Below are positions 9,070 through 20,567 of a stretch of 64,000 nt of DNA, piece after piece. The notes under the pieces were generated by a model. The model did not search any database and was not told the origin of the DNA. It saw nothing but the letters and a program-made list of their open reading frames with translations. Origin of the DNA: Microbacterium sufflavum (lineage in GTDB: Bacteria > Actinomycetota > Actinomycetes > Actinomycetales > Microbacteriaceae); assembly GCF_023091155.1 (NCBI RefSeq), contig NZ_JAHWXK010000001.1, forward strand, positions 2,946,418 to 3,010,417. Reading direction: 5' to 3'. The position numbers and the translations under genes are program-made. How positions within the stretch are numbered: the stretch's first letter is position 1; every line of letters starts with the position of its first letter.

Positions 9070-9973
9070 GGGCGTCTCCCTCGCTCGGTGGGGTCATCAT
9101 CGTCAGCGCACCCGTCCGCACGGAGATGGTGCAGACGTCCTCGCCCCGGCGCTCGCCGTCGGCGTACACCACGAGTCCGGGCGCGGCGACCGTGACGCGG
9201 CGCGCTGCCGTGTGCTGCACCTCGGGACGGGCCAGGTGTGCCCCGCGCAGCAGGAGGGGGAACAGCCGCACGAGTCGGGTGCGGCCGAGCGGTGCGACGC
9301 GGACGACGTCGAGCCGCCCGTCGTCGGGCAGGGCGCCGACGCACACCGGCATGCCTCCGCCGTAGCTGGCCGTGTTCCCGATGGCCACCAGAGTCCCCCG
9401 GGCGGTGATCGGCCGTTCGTCGTCGACCGTGACGGTGAAGTCGAGCGGCCGCAGCCGGACGAGCTCGATGAGCAGGGCCAGGTAGTACCGGAGGGCGCCG
9501 GAGGGCCAGCGCAGACGGTTGGTGCGGTCGCTCACCCTCGCGTCGAAGCCCAACGCCACGACCGTGAGGAAGGCGGCACGACCCGCGCGCGTCTCGACCT
9601 CACCCACGTCGATCGCCCGGGGCGTGCCGGTGAGGGCGAGTTCGACGGCTGCGGCGGCGTCGTGTCGCGGCAGGCCGAGCGCGCGGGCGAGGTCGTTGCC
9701 CGTCCCGGCGGGCACCAGGGTGATCGGGACGGCGGCGGCGCACACGACATCGAGGATCCCCGACAGCGTGCCGTCCCCGCCGACCACCACGAGCCCGTCC
9801 GGCCCGCCCACGAGGGCTTCAGACGCCAGCGCCGTCGTGTCCGCCGCCGAGTCCCCGACGTAGAGTCTGACGCTCGCGCCGCGCTGTCGAAGGTGTGCCA
9901 CCGCGAGCTCGGTCAGACGGCGGCCGCGCCCCTTGCCCGCGCGGGGGTTCGACAGCACCGCGATGTGGCCCAC
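9059..9973 (-). CDS. Diacylglycerol/sphingosine kinase-family lipid kinase (first copy)
   Basis: 304 residues, GTG start. It carries the DAGK catalytic-domain signature: AVLSNPRAGKGRG at the N-terminus, GLVVVGGDGTLSGILDVV and VPITLVPAGTGNDLARALGLP. Enzymes of the family phosphorylate diacylglycerol or related lipids at the inner membrane face. It starts 1 nt after the stop of the AGPS-like gene and overlaps the following oxidoreductase gene by 11 nt. A second, only distantly similar family member is at 48680-49600, so the two probably have different lipid substrates. Confidence 0.88.
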   Translation of the reverse strand: MGHIAVLSNPRAGKGRGRRLTELAVAHLRQRGASVRLYVGDSAADTTALASEALVGGPDGLVVVGGDGTLSGILDVVCAAAVPITLVPAGTGNDLARALGLPRHDAAAAVELALTGTPRAIDVGEVETRAGRAAFLTVVALGFDARVSDRTNRLRWPSGALRYYLALLIELVRLRPLDFTVTVDDERPITARGTLVAIGNTASYGGGMPVCVGALPDDGRLDVVRVAPLGRTRLVRLFPLLLRGAHLARPEVQHTAARRVTVAAPGLVVYADGERRGEDVCTISVRTGALTMMTPPSEGDARVR

Positions 9974-9974
9974 G

Positions 9975-11603
9975 TCAGTCCCCCGCCGGGAGGGCAGCGG
10001 GGATCACGGCGCCCGGGTTCAGGAGCGCCTGCGGGTCGAGCTCGCGCTTGATCGCCGTGAGGATCCGCATCCCGGCCGGTCCGAGCTCCTGCGCCAGCCA
10101 GGGCGCGTGATCCCGTCCGACCGCGTGATGGTGGCTGATGGTGCCCCCGTGCGCGAGGATCGCGTCGTTCACGCGTGCCTTGACGGTCGTCCACACCGGG
10201 AGCGGATCGCTGCGGATCCCGGCCAGGACGGTGAAGTACAGCGACGCCCCCGTGGGGTACAGGTGCGAGACGTGGCACATCACGGTCGACCGGGCCCCCG
10301 CGTCGCGGAAGCCCTCGCGCAGGGCGGTCTCGACCGCGGCCTTCAGCGTCGCGAGCCCCGTCCAGGTGGTGGCGGTCTCGAGGGTCTCGCAGAACACACC
10401 GGCGTCGAGCAGGGAGTCGCGCAGGTAGGGCCCGTCGAATCGGCCGGCCGCCCACTCCTCCGCATCCCCTGCGCCCGACGACGTCCCGCCCGCCGCGCGC
10501 AGCAGCGCGGTCGTCCGGGCGCGCCGCGCGTCGATGTCATCGCCCTCGTACACGGTCACGACGCTGGCGCCGCGCGCGATCGCCTTCCCGATCCGGCCGA
10601 CCTGCGCGAGACCGACGGCGGTCTCGGCCTCGTCGGACAGACGGATCACGGTGGGACCCGCGCCGTGCTGCGCGACGCGGCGGAGTCCGTCGACCCCGTG
10701 CGCGAAGTCGGGGAACGACCATGACTCGAACACCCGCTCGGCGGGCACGGGGTGCACGCGCACGCGGACCTCGGTGATGACGCCGAAGATGCCCTCCGAC
10801 CCCAGGAACAGCCGGATCAGGTCGGGTCCCGCGGCGGATCCGGGAGCCCGGCCGAGCTCGAGGTCGCCCGTCGGTGTCGCGACCCGGAGCCCGGTGACCA
10901 TGGTGTCGAAGCGTCCGTACCCTGAGGAGTTCTGGCCCGACGAACGCGCGGCCGCGAAGCCGCCGATGGTCGCATAGCGGAAGCTCTGCGGGTAGTGTCC
11001 CAGCTCGAGCCCGTGCGCTGCCAGCTGCGCCTCGGCGTCGGGGCCGGTCGTCCCGGCCGCGAACACCGCCTCGCCGCTGAGCGCATCGACGCGCAGCAGG
11101 CCGCGCAGGCGGCGCAGATCCAGGCTGATCACGGCGCGGTGCGGCCCGCGCTCCGGATCGAGCGCGCCGACCACGCTCGTGCCCCCGCCGTAGGGGATCA
11201 CCGCGATGTCGCGCTCCCCGGCCACGGCGAGGCATGCCATGACCTGAGCGTGGTCGGCGGGGAGCACGACCCCGTCCGGCACGCGTTGATCGCGCTCGCG
11301 GCGCCGCAGCAGGTCCGGGGTGGAGCGCCCGCCGGCGTGACGGATCCTCGCCTCGTCCGCGTGGTCCACCCCGTCGACGCCGACGACGGCCGCGAACGCC
11401 GCCCGGTCGTCGTCGGTGAGCGCGCTCGGTCGGACGCGCACCTCCGCGAGCGACGGCGGCGGCGCAGGGCGGCGCACTCGCCCCAGCAGCAGCGGGATCA
11501 GGGCTCGCACGGCGCGCGGAAGCTCCTTCGCCTTCGCCGGATCGCCCCAGCCGTTCCACCGCATGGGCTCCTGTTCGGCGGCCCTGCCGATCTCGTCCTG
11601 CAT
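9975..11603 (-). CDS. FAD-binding oxidase similar to alkyldihydroxyacetonephosphate synthase
   Basis: 542 residues. The protein begins MQDEIGRAAEQEPMRWNGWG, typical of AGPS-like proteins. The FAD-binding PCMH domain is at about residues 120-300 (VIPYGGGTSVVGAL, SGYGRFDTMVTGLRVATPTG, GSEGIFGVITEVRVRV), and the C-terminal oxidase domain ends in HHHAVGRDHAPWL and LDPQALLNPGAVIP. Eukaryotic AGPS makes ether phospholipids. Bacterial homologues often sit with glpD and lipid kinase genes, as here, but their reaction is not firmly established. It is divergent from tetR with only 20 bp between the start codons, so the TetR protein probably controls it. Confidence 0.87.
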   Translation of the reverse strand: MQDEIGRAAEQEPMRWNGWGDPAKAKELPRAVRALIPLLLGRVRRPAPPPSLAEVRVRPSALTDDDRAAFAAVVGVDGVDHADEARIRHAGGRSTPDLLRRRERDQRVPDGVVLPADHAQVMACLAVAGERDIAVIPYGGGTSVVGALDPERGPHRAVISLDLRRLRGLLRVDALSGEAVFAAGTTGPDAEAQLAAHGLELGHYPQSFRYATIGGFAAARSSGQNSSGYGRFDTMVTGLRVATPTGDLELGRAPGSAAGPDLIRLFLGSEGIFGVITEVRVRVHPVPAERVFESWSFPDFAHGVDGLRRVAQHGAGPTVIRLSDEAETAVGLAQVGRIGKAIARGASVVTVYEGDDIDARRARTTALLRAAGGTSSGAGDAEEWAAGRFDGPYLRDSLLDAGVFCETLETATTWTGLATLKAAVETALREGFRDAGARSTVMCHVSHLYPTGASLYFTVLAGIRSDPLPVWTTVKARVNDAILAHGGTISHHHAVGRDHAPWLAQELGPAGMRILTAIKRELDPQALLNPGAVIPAALPAGD

Positions 11604-11623
11604 GCGTTACAGTGTGACACATC
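11604..11623. promoter_or_regulatory. 20-bp divergent control region between the AGPS-like and tetR genes
   Basis: The whole gap between two divergent start codons is 20 bp and contains the palindrome GTGTGACAC (11612-11620). Both promoters must overlap this stretch or the coding sequences. A TetR dimer site here could control both operons. This is inferred from position and symmetry only. Confidence 0.45.
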
Positions 11624-12217
11624 ATGGAAGAACGTCAACCTGTCGGAGTCCCACCCGTGTGGGAACCGACGCAGACGCGGGTCCTCGACGCGGCCGACGA
11701 GCTCATCGTGCGCACCGGCATCCACGGGGTCACGATCGCAGCGCTCGCGCGCCGCTCCGGACTCAGCCGTCCGACGATCTACCGCACCTGGAGCGATGCC
11801 GACGACGTAGTGCGCGCCGCTCTGCTGCGGCGCGTCGGAACCCTCATCGGACGCTTCTCCGCGGTCGCGGACACCCGAGCCGCCCTGGTCGACGACATCC
11901 TGACGTTCACGGCCCTGTTCCGCGCCGACGACGTCTACGCCCGGCTGCTCGACGAGGAGCCGGAGGCCTTCACGCGCTACACGCTGCAGCGCGTCGGGTC
12001 GAGCCAACGGCTCATCCTCGGCTGGCTCGCCGCAGCCATCGGACGGGGCCAGAGGCACGGGTCCGTGCGGGCCGGAGCGCCCGAGGAGATCGCCGTGATG
12101 CTGCTCCTGATCGCCCAGTCGGCCGTGCTGTCGCACGCGACCGTGGCCGACCTGATCGACGAGGACGCGTGGGAGCGCGAGCTCCGCGCCGCCGTGGACG
12201 GGCACCTGCGACCGTGA
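11624..12217 (+). CDS. TetR/AcrR family transcriptional regulator
   Basis: 197 residues. The N-terminal helix-turn-helix is clear: RVLDAADELIVRTGIHGVTI, AALARRSGLSRPTIYRTW. The C-terminal ligand-binding domain is variable, as usual. The gene is divergent from the AGPS-like operon and its stop overlaps the glpD start by 4 nt (GTGA), so it most likely controls both lipid-related operons in response to a lipid or acyl-type ligand. The ligand cannot be predicted. Confidence 0.9.
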   Translation: MEERQPVGVPPVWEPTQTRVLDAADELIVRTGIHGVTIAALARRSGLSRPTIYRTWSDADDVVRAALLRRVGTLIGRFSAVADTRAALVDDILTFTALFRADDVYARLLDEEPEAFTRYTLQRVGSSQRLILGWLAAAIGRGQRHGSVRAGAPEEIAVMLLLIAQSAVLSHATVADLIDEDAWERELRAAVDGHLRP

Positions 12218-13671
12218 CCGACCCCGCCACCGCCCTCCACGCCGCCCGCCGCCGACGCGATCTCGCCGCGGGAGCGGAGGAGACCTGCGACGTGCTGGTG
12301 GTCGGCGGAGGCATCACCGGTGTCGGTGCGGCTCTCGACGCCGCCTCACGCGGACTCCGCGTCACACTGATCGAGGCCGAAGACCTCGCGTTCGGCACGA
12401 GCCGCTTCAGCTCGAAGCTCGTACACGGCGGACTGCGCTATCTCGCCACCGGTGATGTCGCCACCGCGAACGAGAGTGCGCTCGAACGACACCTGCTGAT
12501 GACGGTGATCGCGCCGCACCTCATCCGTCCGCTGCCGCAGCTGCTGCCGTTCGCCGCCGGGGTGACGCTCCGCCAGCGCTCCGCCGGTTCGATGGGCATG
12601 GCCATGGGCGACGCGCTGCGACTGCGCGCCAGGACGCCGCGTCGGGTGCTGCCACCGCCGCGACTGGTGGGGCCGCGCGAGGCCCAGCGGCTGTTCCCCG
12701 CTCTGCGTCGCCGTGACCTGCGCGGCGGCGTGCTCGGCTTCGACGGGCAGCTGGTCGATGACGCCGCGCTCGTGGTCGCTGTCGCACGGACGGCGGCGGG
12801 GCGGGGCGCGCGCATCCTCACACGGGTGCGGGCGGAGGAGCTGCACGACGGTGGAGCGACCGTCGTCGACACGCTCACGGGCGAGCGGCTCGAGCTGCGC
12901 GCCCGGGCCGTCGTGAACGCCACCGGCGTCTGGGCGGGAACGCTCGACGACAGCATCCGCGTGCGCCCGAGCCGCGGCACGCACCTCGTGCTCGACGCGG
13001 ACGACCTGGGCCGCCCGACCGCGGCGTTGACCGTTCCCCGGGAGGGCTCGATCAGCCGCTACGTGTTCGCGCTGCCGCAGCGCCACGGGCGGGTGATCGT
13101 GGGGCTGACCGACGAGGACGCCGCCGGGCCGGTCCCGCGCGTCGCCGCGCCCACCGAGCCCGAGATCGCGTCGCTGCTCGCCACGCTGAACCGACTGCTG
13201 GCGACCCCCCTCACGCGAGACCACGTCCGCGGGGCGTTCGCCGGACTGCGGCCCCTGGTGGACAACGGCGCCGCGTCGTCCGCGGACGTGTCCCGGCGGC
13301 ACCTGGTGCACGTCTCCCCCGGCGGGTTCGTGTCGGTGCTCGGCGGGAAGCTCACGACCTACCGTCGGATGGCCGAGGACGCGGTCGACCTCGCCCTGCG
13401 TCACCGCGGGATCGACGCACCGCCCAGCAGCACCGCGGCTCTGCGGCTCGTGGAGGACACGGGCGCGCGGTGGGGTGCACCGGACGACACGTCGGATCCG
13501 CCCGCACTCCCACGCGCCGCGGTCGAGTTCGCCGTGCGGTGCGAGGGCGCGCTGACCGCGGACGACGTCCTGGAACGACGCAGCCGCCTCGCGCTGGTCA
13601 CCGCCGACGCGGAGCGCGCACGACCGACCGTCGAGCGCATCGTCGCGGAGACCCTCGCCGATCTGGACTGA
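12214..13671 (+). CDS. glpD: Glycerol-3-phosphate dehydrogenase
   Basis: 485 residues from the GTG that overlaps the tetR stop. The FAD-binding region reads VLVVGGGITGVGAALDAASR, followed by the GlpD signature SSKLVHGGLRYL and later RPLVDNGAASSADVSRRHLV and GGKLTTYRRMAEDAVD. It oxidises glycerol-3-phosphate to dihydroxyacetone phosphate at the membrane with electrons going to the respiratory chain. It is shorter than classical GlpD (about 500-580 residues) with a reduced C-terminal domain. DHAP is the backbone for ether-lipid synthesis, which fits the AGPS-like gene in the divergent operon. Confidence 0.92.
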   Translation: MTDPATALHAARRRRDLAAGAEETCDVLVVGGGITGVGAALDAASRGLRVTLIEAEDLAFGTSRFSSKLVHGGLRYLATGDVATANESALERHLLMTVIAPHLIRPLPQLLPFAAGVTLRQRSAGSMGMAMGDALRLRARTPRRVLPPPRLVGPREAQRLFPALRRRDLRGGVLGFDGQLVDDAALVVAVARTAAGRGARILTRVRAEELHDGGATVVDTLTGERLELRARAVVNATGVWAGTLDDSIRVRPSRGTHLVLDADDLGRPTAALTVPREGSISRYVFALPQRHGRVIVGLTDEDAAGPVPRVAAPTEPEIASLLATLNRLLATPLTRDHVRGAFAGLRPLVDNGAASSADVSRRHLVHVSPGGFVSVLGGKLTTYRRMAEDAVDLALRHRGIDAPPSSTAALRLVEDTGARWGAPDDTSDPPALPRAAVEFAVRCEGALTADDVLERRSRLALVTADAERARPTVERIVAETLADLD

Positions 13672-13690
13672 TCCCGCCGCGGGCCCCGGA

Positions 13691-15631
13691 TCAGTGGCGC
13701 TCGTGCAGCGGGAGGTCGATCGTACCGGTCTCTCCCGCGTGGCGCGCCTTGGGGATGCGCGTCCCGAGCACCTGCGCCACCACGTCCTGGGCGATCTTCG
13801 ACGCGGTGAGCCCCGCATCCGCGAGGATCTGGTCGCGCGACGCGTGGTCGAGGAACTCGTCGGGCAGCCCCAGCTCGTCCACGGCCGTGTCGATCCCGGC
13901 CTCGCGCAGCACCTGGCGCACGCGCGTGCCGATGCCGCCGACGCGGATGCCGTCCTCCAGGGTGATGACCAGGCGATGACGAGCGGCGTGCTCGACGACC
14001 GACGGCTGCACCGGGATCGCCCAGCGCGGGTCGAGCACCGTCGCACCGATGCCCTGCGCGCGGAGGCGGTCCGCCACATCGAGGGCGAGCTCGGCGAACG
14101 GGCCGATCGCGACGATGAGCACGTCTTCGCTCTCCCCCCTGGCCAGCACGTCGACTCCGTCAGCGAGGCGCTCGATCGCCGGGAGGTCGGGCGCGACCTC
14201 CCCCTTCGGGAACCGGATCACGGTGGGCGCGTCCTCGACGGCGACCGCCTCGTCCAGCGCCTCGGTGAGTCGCACGCCGTCGCGCGGCGCGGCGATGCGG
14301 ATGTGCGGCACGATCTGCAGCATCGCGAGGTCCCACATGCCGTGATGGCTCGGACCGTCGGGACCGGTGACCCCGGCCCGGTCGAGCACGAAGGTGACGC
14401 CGGCACGGTGCAGCGCGACGTCCATGAGCACCTGATCGAAGGCGCGGCCCATGAAGGTCGCGTACACCGCGACCACCGGGTGCAGCCCGCCGTAGGCGAG
14501 TCCGGCCGCCGAGGCCACGGCGTGCTGCTCGGCGATACCCACGTCGTAGACCCGATCCGGGAAGCGCTCGGCAAAGGGGGCCAGGCCGGTCGGCCGCAGC
14601 ATCGCCGCGGTGATCGCGATCACGTCGGAGCGCCGTTCGCCCACGTCGACCAGCGCGTCGGAGAACACGTCGGTCCATCCGCGCCCGCCGGAGGACAGCG
14701 TCTCCCCGGTCGTGGGGTCGATGCGCCCGACCGCGTGGAACTGATCGGCGTCGTCGTCGCGCGCGGGCTGGTACCCGCGCCCCTTCTCGGTGATGGCGTG
14801 CACGATGACGGGCGCGCCGTACGACTTCGCGAGCTCCAGGGTCTCCAGCAGGGCCGGGAGGTCGTGGCCGTCCACCGGGCCGAGGTACTTGATGTCGAGG
14901 TTCGAGTAGAGGGCCTCGTTGTTCGTGAAGCGGGAGAGGAAGCCGTGCGTGCCACCCCGCACCCCACGGAACACGGCCCTGCCGACGGGGCCGAACGCGC
15001 GGAACAGACGGTCCGACTTGTGGTGGAGGTCCTTGTACGCGGCCGCCGTGCGGACCCGGTTCAGGTACCGCGACATCCCGCCGATCGTGGGTGCGTAGGA
15101 GCGGCCGTTGTCGTTGACGACGATCACCAGGTTGCGGTCGTTGTCGTCGGAGATGTTGTTCAGCGCCTCCCAGGTCATGCCGCCGGTGAGCGCACCGTCG
15201 CCCACGACCGCGACCACATGGCGGTCGGCGCGTCCGGTCGCGGTGAGGGCGCGGGACACGCCGTCTGCCCAGCTCAGCGAGCTCGAGGCGTGGGAGGACT
15301 CGACCACGTCGTGGGGGCTCTCGCCGCGCTGCGGGTAGCCGGCCAGACCGCCGCGCACGCGCAGTCCGGAGAAGTCCTGGCGCCCTGTGAGCAGTTTGTG
15401 CACGTACGACTGATGCCCGGTGTCGAAGATGAAGGGGTCGTCGGGAGACGAGAACACGCGGTGGAGGGCGATGGTGAGCTCCACGACGCCGAGGTTCGGC
15501 CCCAGGTGGCCCCCGGTACGGGAGACGTTCTCGACGAGGAACGTGCGGATCTCGGAGGCGAGTTCTTCCAGTTGCTCTGGCGACAGGCGGTCCAGGTCGC
15601 GGGGTCCAGAGATGCTCGGAAGAATGGGCAT
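13691..15631 (-). CDS. dxs: 1-deoxy-D-xylulose-5-phosphate synthase
   Basis: 646 residues from the ATG at 15631, which has GAGGAGG at ideal spacing; an in-frame GTG at 15670 would add 13 residues but lacks a ribosome site. Motifs include FDTGHQSYVHKLLTGR, the thiamine-diphosphate motif VVGDGALTGGMTWEALNNI, and the transketolase region FVLDRAGVTGPDGPSHHGMWD. It joins pyruvate and glyceraldehyde-3-phosphate in the first step of the MEP isoprenoid pathway, which also feeds thiamine and pyridoxal synthesis. It is transcribed alone, convergent with glpD. Confidence 0.96.
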   Translation of the reverse strand: MPILPSISGPRDLDRLSPEQLEELASEIRTFLVENVSRTGGHLGPNLGVVELTIALHRVFSSPDDPFIFDTGHQSYVHKLLTGRQDFSGLRVRGGLAGYPQRGESPHDVVESSHASSSLSWADGVSRALTATGRADRHVVAVVGDGALTGGMTWEALNNISDDNDRNLVIVVNDNGRSYAPTIGGMSRYLNRVRTAAAYKDLHHKSDRLFRAFGPVGRAVFRGVRGGTHGFLSRFTNNEALYSNLDIKYLGPVDGHDLPALLETLELAKSYGAPVIVHAITEKGRGYQPARDDDADQFHAVGRIDPTTGETLSSGGRGWTDVFSDALVDVGERRSDVIAITAAMLRPTGLAPFAERFPDRVYDVGIAEQHAVASAAGLAYGGLHPVVAVYATFMGRAFDQVLMDVALHRAGVTFVLDRAGVTGPDGPSHHGMWDLAMLQIVPHIRIAAPRDGVRLTEALDEAVAVEDAPTVIRFPKGEVAPDLPAIERLADGVDVLARGESEDVLIVAIGPFAELALDVADRLRAQGIGATVLDPRWAIPVQPSVVEHAARHRLVITLEDGIRVGGIGTRVRQVLREAGIDTAVDELGLPDEFLDHASRDQILADAGLTASKIAQDVVAQVLGTRIPKARHAGETGTIDLPLHERH

Positions 15632-15738
15632 CTGCGCCTCCTCACAGGCTTCGACAGAGACGCCCGTCACGGGTGCGAGCGCCTACCGATCCTACCTCGC
15701 GGAGTCGGAGAAGCCGCCGAGGACGACGCCCCCTTGAC

Positions 15739-15781
15739 ACGGCGAAGGGGCCCGTGTCCGTAGACCCGGGCCCCTCCGTGA
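15739..15781 (-). terminator. Terminator hairpin downstream of acnA
   Basis: The inner stem pairs 15747-15755 with 15768-15776 (AGGGGCCCG / CGGGCCCCT). An outer 5-bp stem, CACGG/CCGTG, sits at 15739-15743 and 15777-15781. It lies immediately after the acnA stop in the direction of transcription and before the dxs promoter region. Confidence 0.65.
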
Positions 15782-15787
15782 GACGCG

Positions 15788-18622
<2,835 letters not shown>

Positions 18623-18748
18623 GAATCCGTCTCCTTCTATTCGGATGGGAGCGACAGGCGCCTCCATCTTGCTCGCCCGCGCACCCCGGCGGCTAGGAAG
18701 GCGGACCTAACCAGTCTGCTCCCCGCGACGCGTGGGCGAAAGCCTGCG

Positions 18749-18772
18749 ATTTATCTTGATGTCGAGATAAAT
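18749..18772 (-). promoter_or_regulatory. AT-rich palindrome upstream of acnA, candidate operator
   Basis: Arms ATTTATCT (18749-18756) and AGATAAAT (18765-18772) flank TGATGTCG. The site lies 127 bp upstream of the acnA start and just after the DUF3159 stop, so it belongs to the acnA promoter region. Such symmetry in an AT-rich patch of a GC-rich genome suggests a regulator site. MarR-family regulators such as TamR are known to control aconitase genes in Streptomyces; assigning this site to such a protein is inference. Confidence 0.6.
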
Positions 18773-18775
18773 CTA

Positions 18776-19513
18776 TCACGCCGCGGCGGCATCCTCGCGC
18801 GAAGGCGCGCGGGGATAGAGCGCACGGACCACCAGCCAGGTGACCGCGATGAGCGGCGCGAACAACGGCAGTCCCATCACCAGCTTGAGCGTTCCGAGCG
18901 CCGTCACGTCGCCCGCGAGATACAGGGGGAACTGCACGGCCAGTCGCGCGAAGAAGAGGGCCGCCCACGCGATGCCGAGCCAGAAGAAGGCGCGACGCTT
19001 GCGGCGGTCCGTCCGCCACGCGGTGCCCTCGCCCATGAGGAAGCCGGCGGCCAGACCGATGACCGACCACCCGATGAGCGCCGACACGAGGATGGCCGAC
19101 CCGTACACGGCGTTGGTGATGAGCCCGGGGACGAAGTTGTCCTCGCCGCGCCCGGTCCAGAGCGCCAGTCCTGCGGCGGCGACCGCGGCGATCAGGCCGC
19201 CGAGCGCCGCGGACGGTGGCGACTTCTGCACCAGGCGCACGATCGTGAAGATCGCGGCAAGCCCGACGGAGACGCCGAGCGGAAGGATCAGCGGCTGCGG
19301 GCGGAGGGTGAAGAGGATGACGAACGCGAGGCTCGGGAGCACCGATTCGACAATGCCGCGCCAGCCGCCCATCGCCGACCACACGACCGTGTGCGTGCTC
19401 GCGCTCTGCGCGGGATCGAGGCCCGCCTTCCTGGCCGCTCCCCCCAGCGCGGCACCCAGGATCTCCGACGCGGTCTGCGGGCGCTCCGGCTCCTCGGGAA
19501 CCGGGGAGCTCAC
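18776..19513 (-). CDS. DUF3159 family membrane protein
   Basis: 245 residues with an N-terminal soluble stretch of about 45 residues and around five to six hydrophobic helices (for example SLAFVILFTLRPQPLILPLGVSV in two pieces, and LFAPLIAVTWLVVRALY at the end). This matches DUF3159, an actinobacterial integral membrane family without known function. Its ATG overlaps the DUF3710 stop by 4 nt, so it is the third gene of the dut-DUF3710-DUF3159 operon, an order widely conserved in actinobacteria. Confidence 0.85.
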   Translation of the reverse strand: MSSPVPEEPERPQTASEILGAALGGAARKAGLDPAQSASTHTVVWSAMGGWRGIVESVLPSLAFVILFTLRPQPLILPLGVSVGLAAIFTIVRLVQKSPPSAALGGLIAAVAAAGLALWTGRGEDNFVPGLITNAVYGSAILVSALIGWSVIGLAAGFLMGEGTAWRTDRRKRRAFFWLGIAWAALFFARLAVQFPLYLAGDVTALGTLKLVMGLPLFAPLIAVTWLVVRALYPRAPSREDAAAA

Positions 19514-20097
19514 GCCGAGCCCGGGGTCGCCGGCATCTTCAGGGGGATGAGGTCACGCGGGGGCATGGGGGCGCCGCCACGCACGACGACGATGGAACGG
19601 AACAGGTCCTCCACCTTCGCGGCCGCCTCGGGATCGGACGCCGCCGCCCCGCCGATCACACCGCGCAGGAACCACCGCGGGCCGTCGATGCCGATGAAGC
19701 GTGCCAGACGCAGGCCGGAGCCCTCGGCCGCCGTGGCCGGGACCTCGGCGAGCAGCTCCTTGCCCAGCGGGCCCTCCCGCTCCTCGACCCGTCCGCCCTG
19801 CGCCTTCACCTGATCACGCAGCTGCACGCGGGTCTCGTCCCACAGGCCGCCCGATCGGGGCGCCGCGAACGGCTGCACCTGCAACGAGGACTCCGCGTAG
19901 TCGAGACCGACGGCGACGATGCGCTTGGACTGCTCCTCGACCTCGAGGCGCAGGTTCAGGCCCTCGCGCGGAAGGATCTTGATCCCGCCGAGGTCGATGT
20001 ACGGGCGGACCGGGTTCGCCTCGGAGTCGTCGAAAGGACCCTCCGTGGCGCGGTTCTCCGGCGCCGACTTGGAGGGGGTCGCGTTGTTGTCGCTCAT
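19510..20097 (-). CDS. DUF3710 domain-containing protein
   Basis: 195 residues, acidic and soluble. The conserved DUF3710 core starts at about residue 30 (RPYIDLGGIKILPREGLNLR) and contains GPRWFLRGVIGGAA near the C-terminus. The function is unknown. Its start overlaps the dut stop by 4 nt (ATGA) and its stop overlaps the DUF3159 start by 4 nt, so all three are translationally coupled. Confidence 0.87.
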   Translation of the reverse strand: MSDNNATPSKSAPENRATEGPFDDSEANPVRPYIDLGGIKILPREGLNLRLEVEEQSKRIVAVGLDYAESSLQVQPFAAPRSGGLWDETRVQLRDQVKAQGGRVEEREGPLGKELLAEVPATAAEGSGLRLARFIGIDGPRWFLRGVIGGAAASDPEAAAKVEDLFRSIVVVRGGAPMPPRDLIPLKMPATPGSA

Positions 20098-20564
20098 CTC
20101 GCCTGTCCTGCTTCGTTCGCGGTGGCCTGTGCCTGGTAGCCGGTCGATCCGAATCCCCCGTCGCCCCTGACGCTGTCCGGGAGCTCCTCGACCGGCAGGA
20201 ACCGGGCGCGGGTCACGGGCATCACGACGAGCTGGGCGATGCGATCGCCGACGGCCACATCGTACGCGCTGTGGATGTCCGTGTTGATCAGGCTCACCTT
20301 GATCTCACCCCGGTAGCCGGCGTCGACGGTGCCCGGTGCATTGACGATGGAGATCCCGTGCTTCGCCGCGAGACCACTGCGCGGAACGACGAAGGCCGCG
20401 TAGCCGTCCGGGAGGGCGATGCGCACGCCGGTCGGGACGAGAGCCCGCTCCCCCGGCTCCAGGTGCACGGCCTCCGCGGCGACCAGATCGGCGCCCGCGT
20501 CACCCGGGTGCGCATAGCCGGGGACCACTGCGGCGATAATGGGGACATCAACGGAATCGGTCAC
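20094..20564 (-). CDS. dut: dUTP diphosphatase
   Basis: 156 residues, GTG start. All five dUTPase motifs are readable: AHPGDAGADL, VPRSGLAAKHGISI, NAPGTVDAGYRGEIKV, VGDRIAQLVVMPV and RGDGGFGSTGY. It hydrolyses dUTP to dUMP and keeps uracil out of DNA; it works as a trimer. The start codon lies 6 nt after a TAGCCT hexamer, indicating a leaderless message. That hexamer lies within the first codons of the divergent DUF3093 gene if the latter starts at 20568. Confidence 0.95.
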   Translation of the reverse strand: MTDSVDVPIIAAVVPGYAHPGDAGADLVAAEAVHLEPGERALVPTGVRIALPDGYAAFVVPRSGLAAKHGISIVNAPGTVDAGYRGEIKVSLINTDIHSAYDVAVGDRIAQLVVMPVTRARFLPVEELPDSVRGDGGFGSTGYQAQATANEAGQAR

Positions 20565-20567
20565 CCC

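Noticed and set aside
15632..15670. Upstream GTG start of dxs
   Set aside because: No ribosome site precedes it, while the ATG at 15631 has GAGGAGG at ideal spacing.
20271..20567. Long N-terminal extension of the DUF3093 protein
   Set aside because: It is antisense to the well-conserved dut gene.
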